From Agrostemma githago (Eukaryota; Streptophyta; Magnoliopsida; Caryophyllales; Caryophyllaceae): 64,000 nucleotides of DNA. Each line of letters begins with the position of its first letter. The stretch's first letter is position 1. The DNA is taken from positions 26,968,344 to 27,032,343 of the forward strand of contig OY288243.1 of NCBI GenBank assembly GCA_958450325.1. The letters are read 5' to 3'. The notes below the pieces were generated by a model. The model did not search any database and had not been told where the DNA came from. It worked only from the letters and a program-made list of their open reading frames with translations. A program made the translations under genes and the position numbers. Positions 59,816 to 64,000 of this stretch are shown here, in pieces.

Positions 59816-62047
59816 CTGTAGCCCGCTTTCTCTCGTCTTTGCTTCACGGCTTGCTAGTTTATATTCCCAGTCGGGAATAGGGGTGAGATGGTCGTCTAGC
59901 TTCACGGGTCGACTCCTTGCTCTTCCTTGGTACTATGGATATCTCGTGACTTGGAATTGGTCCTTACGACGTAGAAATGAGCTAAAAAGACCGCGTTCTT
60001 TCCATACGACCTAGAAACAAAAAATATCACTAGAGAAGGCATTAGTAGCACAGAAACCGCTTCTAAAAGCAATTAAACTAAGGAAAAACAAGTAAAGCAA
60101 GAAGGAAAGACGATACAAATTAAGCATATCAACTCCCCCACACTTAACCCTTACTCGCCCCCGAGTAAGCACGAACTAACTAACTAACTAATAAAGACTA
60201 AACTACTAGTCGATTGGGTATTAGCGCACCCTACGCCCTTTCAACTCACGCGAGACACTTGGAGGAAAAGTGCTCCCCGCAAGGCAAGTGAGGTCTTGCG
60301 ACAAAACTGTGGATACAACCGAACACGAAAACACACATAAAACAAACAAACAAATAATCGGTTGCATCCAAGAAGAAAAAAAAATATCGCTTCCCTTAAC
60401 AAAGCGGTGGAAGAAACACCGATTAAGGACTCAAGGCAAGTGACATCGTTCCCAAGCTAATAACATAAATCGATATGGACAAAATCCTATTAGTATGACA
60501 GCAAGCAATTAAAGCATTGGTAACTTACCTAGGTCCTCCTAACCTTCTAAGAACGTACTACGAGACGATAGGCGGGATGGAAAAAGGATGAACCACGGAG
60601 TTAGTCGACACTGTAGGTAAAGTGAAGCCCCGCCCCTTTAGCGATAAGCCAAGAGGGTCGTCTCATGCTCAAAAATATCTCAACTAGTCCAAGTAAAAAG
60701 TTGGATAAGGTTGCAAAGTGAGGGAAAACCGACCATTAGCTCTATCATCCTTCCTAGAGACTCGGTCCTTTGGTAGGCTCTTCACGATAACAATCGGTAA
60801 AAGGCTTATTTTTTAGGGGTAAGATTTTTTTGTGAAGTGATTTTCTTGGCATTTTTCTTCTTTTGTATTCTGTTTTTGATTTATTGTGCCTTTTCTTTTT
60901 CTTCTTCTTTTGTGTTTTGGTTTGCCTTTGTGGCCAAATGATGCGACTCAGGATCTACAATCATCACGACCCCCGCTTAGCGGCGCAGGGCATGACCTCC
61001 TCTTGGAGTATGCCTAGTACGTGACTAGACTTCCCCAGTCTAACGTGCATCATAATCAAAAATGAATGACCAAATAGATGTAAAAGTCTCAATAACAAGC
61101 AACTTATTTGTGGAATGTGTGTAGAAGGTAGAAAAATGGGTGAGTCGGGCACGCACTTTCCCTTCAAACCCACAAAAAGGTGAAAACTTGGACTAATCAA
61201 ACAATTTCGAACATGGTCACCTAAGAGACGGGACTCGGAAACCAAGGCCTTTTCACTCCGTGGGTTGTCAAGGTGGTCAATATGCAAATCCCGAAGTAAA
61301 TCCCTAGTAGACTAGGTGAACTCAAGGTAAAGGATCAACGAAATTATTGATTTAAAGTCATCCTACTAGATTAAAGTCCAAAAATCGATTCATGTCACTA
61401 AAAAGAGAAAGTAAACACTTGCGCACTAGCCTCAAAACCGGTTTTTCGAAAACCTTTTTACACTAGGCACAAACTAAACAAGACAAAACCAAGACGAAAC
61501 AAAATGAGACAAACAAAACAAAACAAAACAAACACACACAAAAATAAGCAGTAACCACCCCAAACCTTCCAAACAAGCAACCACATCAATTCACAAACTC
61601 TAAAAAACTCCACCCGAGCACACATCATCACAAATTCTCCTCCAAACACCAAAATGGAAAAAGGAGAAAGAGATAGAAGGATATTACCGGATGTCAAGAG
61701 CTTTTTAAAACTTATTGACGATCAAGCAACCTACAAGGAAATGGGGAGGCAAAACACACACACACACGACAAATATACGACACAAAGACACAAAAGGATA
61801 TGACACAAAAGAAATTCTTTTTTGGTTTTTATGAAAATTTTCAAATTTTTAGGAATTTTAAAAAAAAGTCGAAAAACTATGAAAATAAAGCTAAACTAAA
61901 CTAAGATATCGCTCCCCCACACTTAAACCGAGAAATGTCTGCATGCTCGATCGGTAGTGTATGGAAGACACTAAGAAAAGGAGGAAAAAGGAGAAATAAA
62001 ACTAAAAACGAAAATGAAAGTGAAGAAAAGGGTAGAATGGGTCGGGC

Positions 62048-62289
62048 CTAGGTGTAATCAAGTCACCTAGATCCAACACGAGAAAAGATATGGATGGGGG
62101 AATAAATAAAAAGAAGAAAATAAAAGGAAATGGGAGGGGAGGGCTTGGTGTAATCAAGTCACCTAGCCCCGATTCCGCCTGATTCCTACTAAATTCTACC
62201 AAAAGGGGAATAAAAATAAAGAAAAAGTGAAAAGAACTTGTCAATTTGGATTTTTCAATTGATTCTCGATGTAATCACGTCATCGAGAA
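62048..62289. repeat. Three hairpins with a conserved loop and compensatory stem changes
   Basis: CTAGGTG-TAATCAAGT-CACCTAG at 62048-62070, CTTGGTG-TAATCAAGT-CACCTAG at 62144-62166, CTCGATG-TAATCACGT-CATCGAG at 62265-62287. Stem of seven pairs, loop of nine. Between the first and third copy two stem positions change on both sides and pairing is kept. Confidence 0.8.
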
Positions 62290-62711
62290 TCGGGAGCAAT
62301 AACCAAAGGGCCCCGAGGGCCACCACGACACTAAAAGAGTAAAAGGAAGGGGAACATACAAAGGGTAAGCAATAAAAGACGGAAAAGAAAGAAGAGTTGC
62401 TTACCAAACAGCTAGCAACCCAACAAACTCCATCGTCTCAATGATCTTTCTTGGTACCTTGCTTGTCTTTGTCCTCAATATTCCTCCTCTTCCTAAATGC
62501 AGTCTCATTGTTGGAGCATCGGGCTTGCGTTGGTGATGGAGTTGGGATTTAAAAGGAAATCTAGAGTTTAGTGATGTGAAGATATGATGAAGATGTATAA
62601 GTGAAGTATAAGGATAAAATGATAGAGGTAAAGGTTACTAGGGAGGTTTGGTGGGGGTGTAAAAAGGTGGGGTTGGCTTAAATGTAGAATTAGAAGCAAA
62701 GTGGCCACGAA

Positions 62712-62880
62712 CAACACCACTCACGGCCGTGACGCCCTCGACATGGCCATGACGCCTCACGGCCATGTCGCCCTCGACCTGGCCATGTCGCAAGACAGCA
62801 ACTTGTCATTTTTGTCACCATTTCGTCCCTACCATGTAGCAACCAACATGGCCATGACCCAAGTGTCATGGTCATGTCAC
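62712..62880. repeat. Second cluster of CACGGCCGTGA / CATGGCCATG motifs
   Basis: CACGGCCGTGACGCCCTCGA, then CATGGCCATGACGCC, CACGGCCATGTCGCCCTCGA, CTGGCCATGTCGC and, further on, CATGGCCATGACC: a short unit of about 23 bp repeated with CG-to-TG/CA drift, which looks like methylation-driven decay. Confidence 0.7.
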
Positions 62881-63690
62881 TTTCCTAGATCTTCATTCTT
62901 CATTATCATCCCAAGTCTTCCACCCTAAGAACATTACCAACTACAGGATCAAAATTCCGTCCCCAAAAGCTTACAATAAGCTCAAAAACTGAGTTCCTCG
63001 CCCAAGTTTCCAAGCTTCTATCATCAATAACTCTTCATCTTTACTTCCAACCTATCTACTAAACTCAATAAACACAATCAAGAATCCCTCCCTCACATCA
63101 CTCAAGAAAATTCCAAATGACAAGAACTCCACAAAACAAATAAAACCAAGAAACAAACAAACACATGTATAAACACAAAAACTCAAAAGAAGAGGGAAGA
63201 GATATATACAACATGACGGTTCTTGAGGAACTCCGTCAAACCAAGGATGGTGGGATTTTTCATTCTTCATCAACACAATTGCACACAATTCCATAGCCCT
63301 CGAGGGCACGGAGCAACAAATCAAAGGCACGAGCCACATCATCATGAAGACTCATTTAGTACCCGAGCCAAGCTATCATGAATAGCTTCCAAGTCGGAAG
63401 CGGGAAGCGGTCTTCAAATCCATTATGCCCGAGGTTCTCATGATCTCCCGGGTCTTTCCACCCAACAAGCTTTAATGACCACTTCCTCCCTAAGCACCTT
63501 CTCCTTGCATAACCAAAGCTCGAGTTTCTAGCACAAGAGTCAAAAGGGGGTTTAGCCCTCTACTTTTCATCAATCATTCCCAAGTCATCAACAAGTTCCG
63601 GTCCAATATCCCCAAATCCTAAAACATCGTTCTTCCCCACATCATCAATAAGAAGAGATTTAAAACTCATACAAGCAGTTTCAATCTCTT

Positions 63691-63978
63691 CTAAACAAGA
63701 TCTAAGTTACACACAAGGGGTTCACAATATTTTATTGGATTTTCACATATGGGCGACTTGATTTCATCATTCATATCCAATGACTTCACAACTTCTAATA
63801 CATCATTCAACTCATCCCAAAGACTTTTTTTCCCAACTTCTTCTTCCTCAATAATTGGCTCATAAGAAGTGGTGTGAAGGTCAAGAAGAGGACAAGTAAA
63901 GGGGATTGAAGTTTCAACAAGAATAGAGGGGGTAGACTCTTGGATTTCCTCTACTTTATCGGTGTTTTCATCACCCAA
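63691..63978 (-). CDS. Short acidic ORF of unknown identity
   Basis: 95 codons, MGDENTDKVEEIQES to a stop at 63691; an upstream part may lie outside the window because no in-frame stop is seen between 63978 and the edge. Acidic, with EEEEVGKKSLWDEL. I do not recognise a domain. It may be the C-terminus or linker of a gypsy gag or pol on the minus strand, upstream of the untranslated region; it could also be chance. Confidence 0.3.
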   Translation of the reverse strand: MGDENTDKVEEIQESTPSILVETSIPFTCPLLDLHTTSYEPIIEEEEVGKKSLWDELNDVLEVVKSLDMNDEIKSPICENPIKYCEPLVCNLDLV

Positions 63979-64000
63979 ATTAACCTTGAGTCCGTTGTGC

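Larger units (their letters stand above)
58662..63690 (-). other. Probable gypsy-type untranslated sequence, minus strand (unclassified)
   Basis: Five kilobases with no coding domain on either strand. On the minus strand, AAGTGTGGGGGAG occurs at about 60,132-60,146 and 61,914-61,926; that motif is common after pol in plant gypsy elements such as Athila, from memory. The left border at 58,662 cuts the Ogre-like integrase. Frames here are short and low-complexity. Notable internal features are listed separately. Orientation and family are tentative. Confidence 0.4.

Noticed and set aside
62701..62928. Plus-strand frame of 75 codons with MAT-x-HGRDAL repeats
   Set aside because: Product of the CATGGCCATG repeat cluster; no independent support.

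Overview
The window is a transposon-only stretch of a flowering-plant nuclear genome, probably a eudicot. The evidence is four L1-like LINEs whose ORF1 carries the plant DUF4283-type domain plus a CCHC knuckle, a Tat-lineage Ty3/gypsy element with two RNase H domains, an Ogre-like relic and a chromovirus-like long LTR. I find no host gene, rRNA, tRNA or CRISPR array. Which plant it is cannot be settled from this sequence; Caryophyllales is only a guess.

Region 1 (1-36,257) is the striking part. Eight non-LTR insertions lie end to end, all on the minus strand, and every pair is separated by nothing but an (ATT)n tract (25 bp to 1.2 kb). From left to right: L1-A (1-3510, 3' end outside the window), L1-B (3590-8736), RLE-C (9934-13797), L1-D (14625-19730), RLE-E (19756-20033, 5' truncated), L1-F (20060-25360, a chimera of two subfamilies), L1-G (25417-27777, 5' truncated), RLE-H (27878-32034) and RLE-I (32091-36076); A is the ninth LINE, cut by the window edge. 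Two unrelated LINE types alternate. The L1-like ones have an APE-type endonuclease and RT in ORF2, and an ORF1 starting with an AT-hook-like GRGRPRK motif. The RLE ones have a single ORF with N-terminal zinc-finger motifs, an RT with YLDD, and a C-terminal CCHC plus restriction-like endonuclease, as in R2/R4-type elements. Plant LINEs are normally described as L1 or RTE, so the RLE type is noteworthy. RLE-C has an uninterrupted ORF; H and I are broken by frameshifts or stops.

Region 2 (36,258-48,321) is a full-length Tat-lineage Ty3/gypsy element, plus strand, also flanked on both sides by ATT microsatellite. Its 656-bp LTRs differ at about 16 positions (counted by eye). It carries gag, protease, RT, RNase H, archaeal-type RNase H and integrase, all decayed, then a five-copy 135-bp tandem repeat and two antisense genes, each preceded by a TATA box on its own strand.

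Region 3 (48,322-64,000) is older retrotransposon debris. It holds a complex ATT tract, a plus-strand LTR fragment facing a 3.4-kb minus-strand LTR of the same family (Tekay-like, initiator-Met primer site), an Ogre/Tat relic that kept gag C-terminus, RNase H and integrase but lost RT, and about 5.3 kb of probable gypsy-type untranslated sequence on the minus strand. That last part has repeated GTGTGGGGG motifs, hairpins with compensatory changes and a cluster of palindromic CACGGCCGTGA-like motifs.

Working picture: ATT microsatellites act as a safe-haven target where two LINE lineages insert repeatedly in one orientation, and the arrays themselves then expand. The functional claims are inferred from motifs only.
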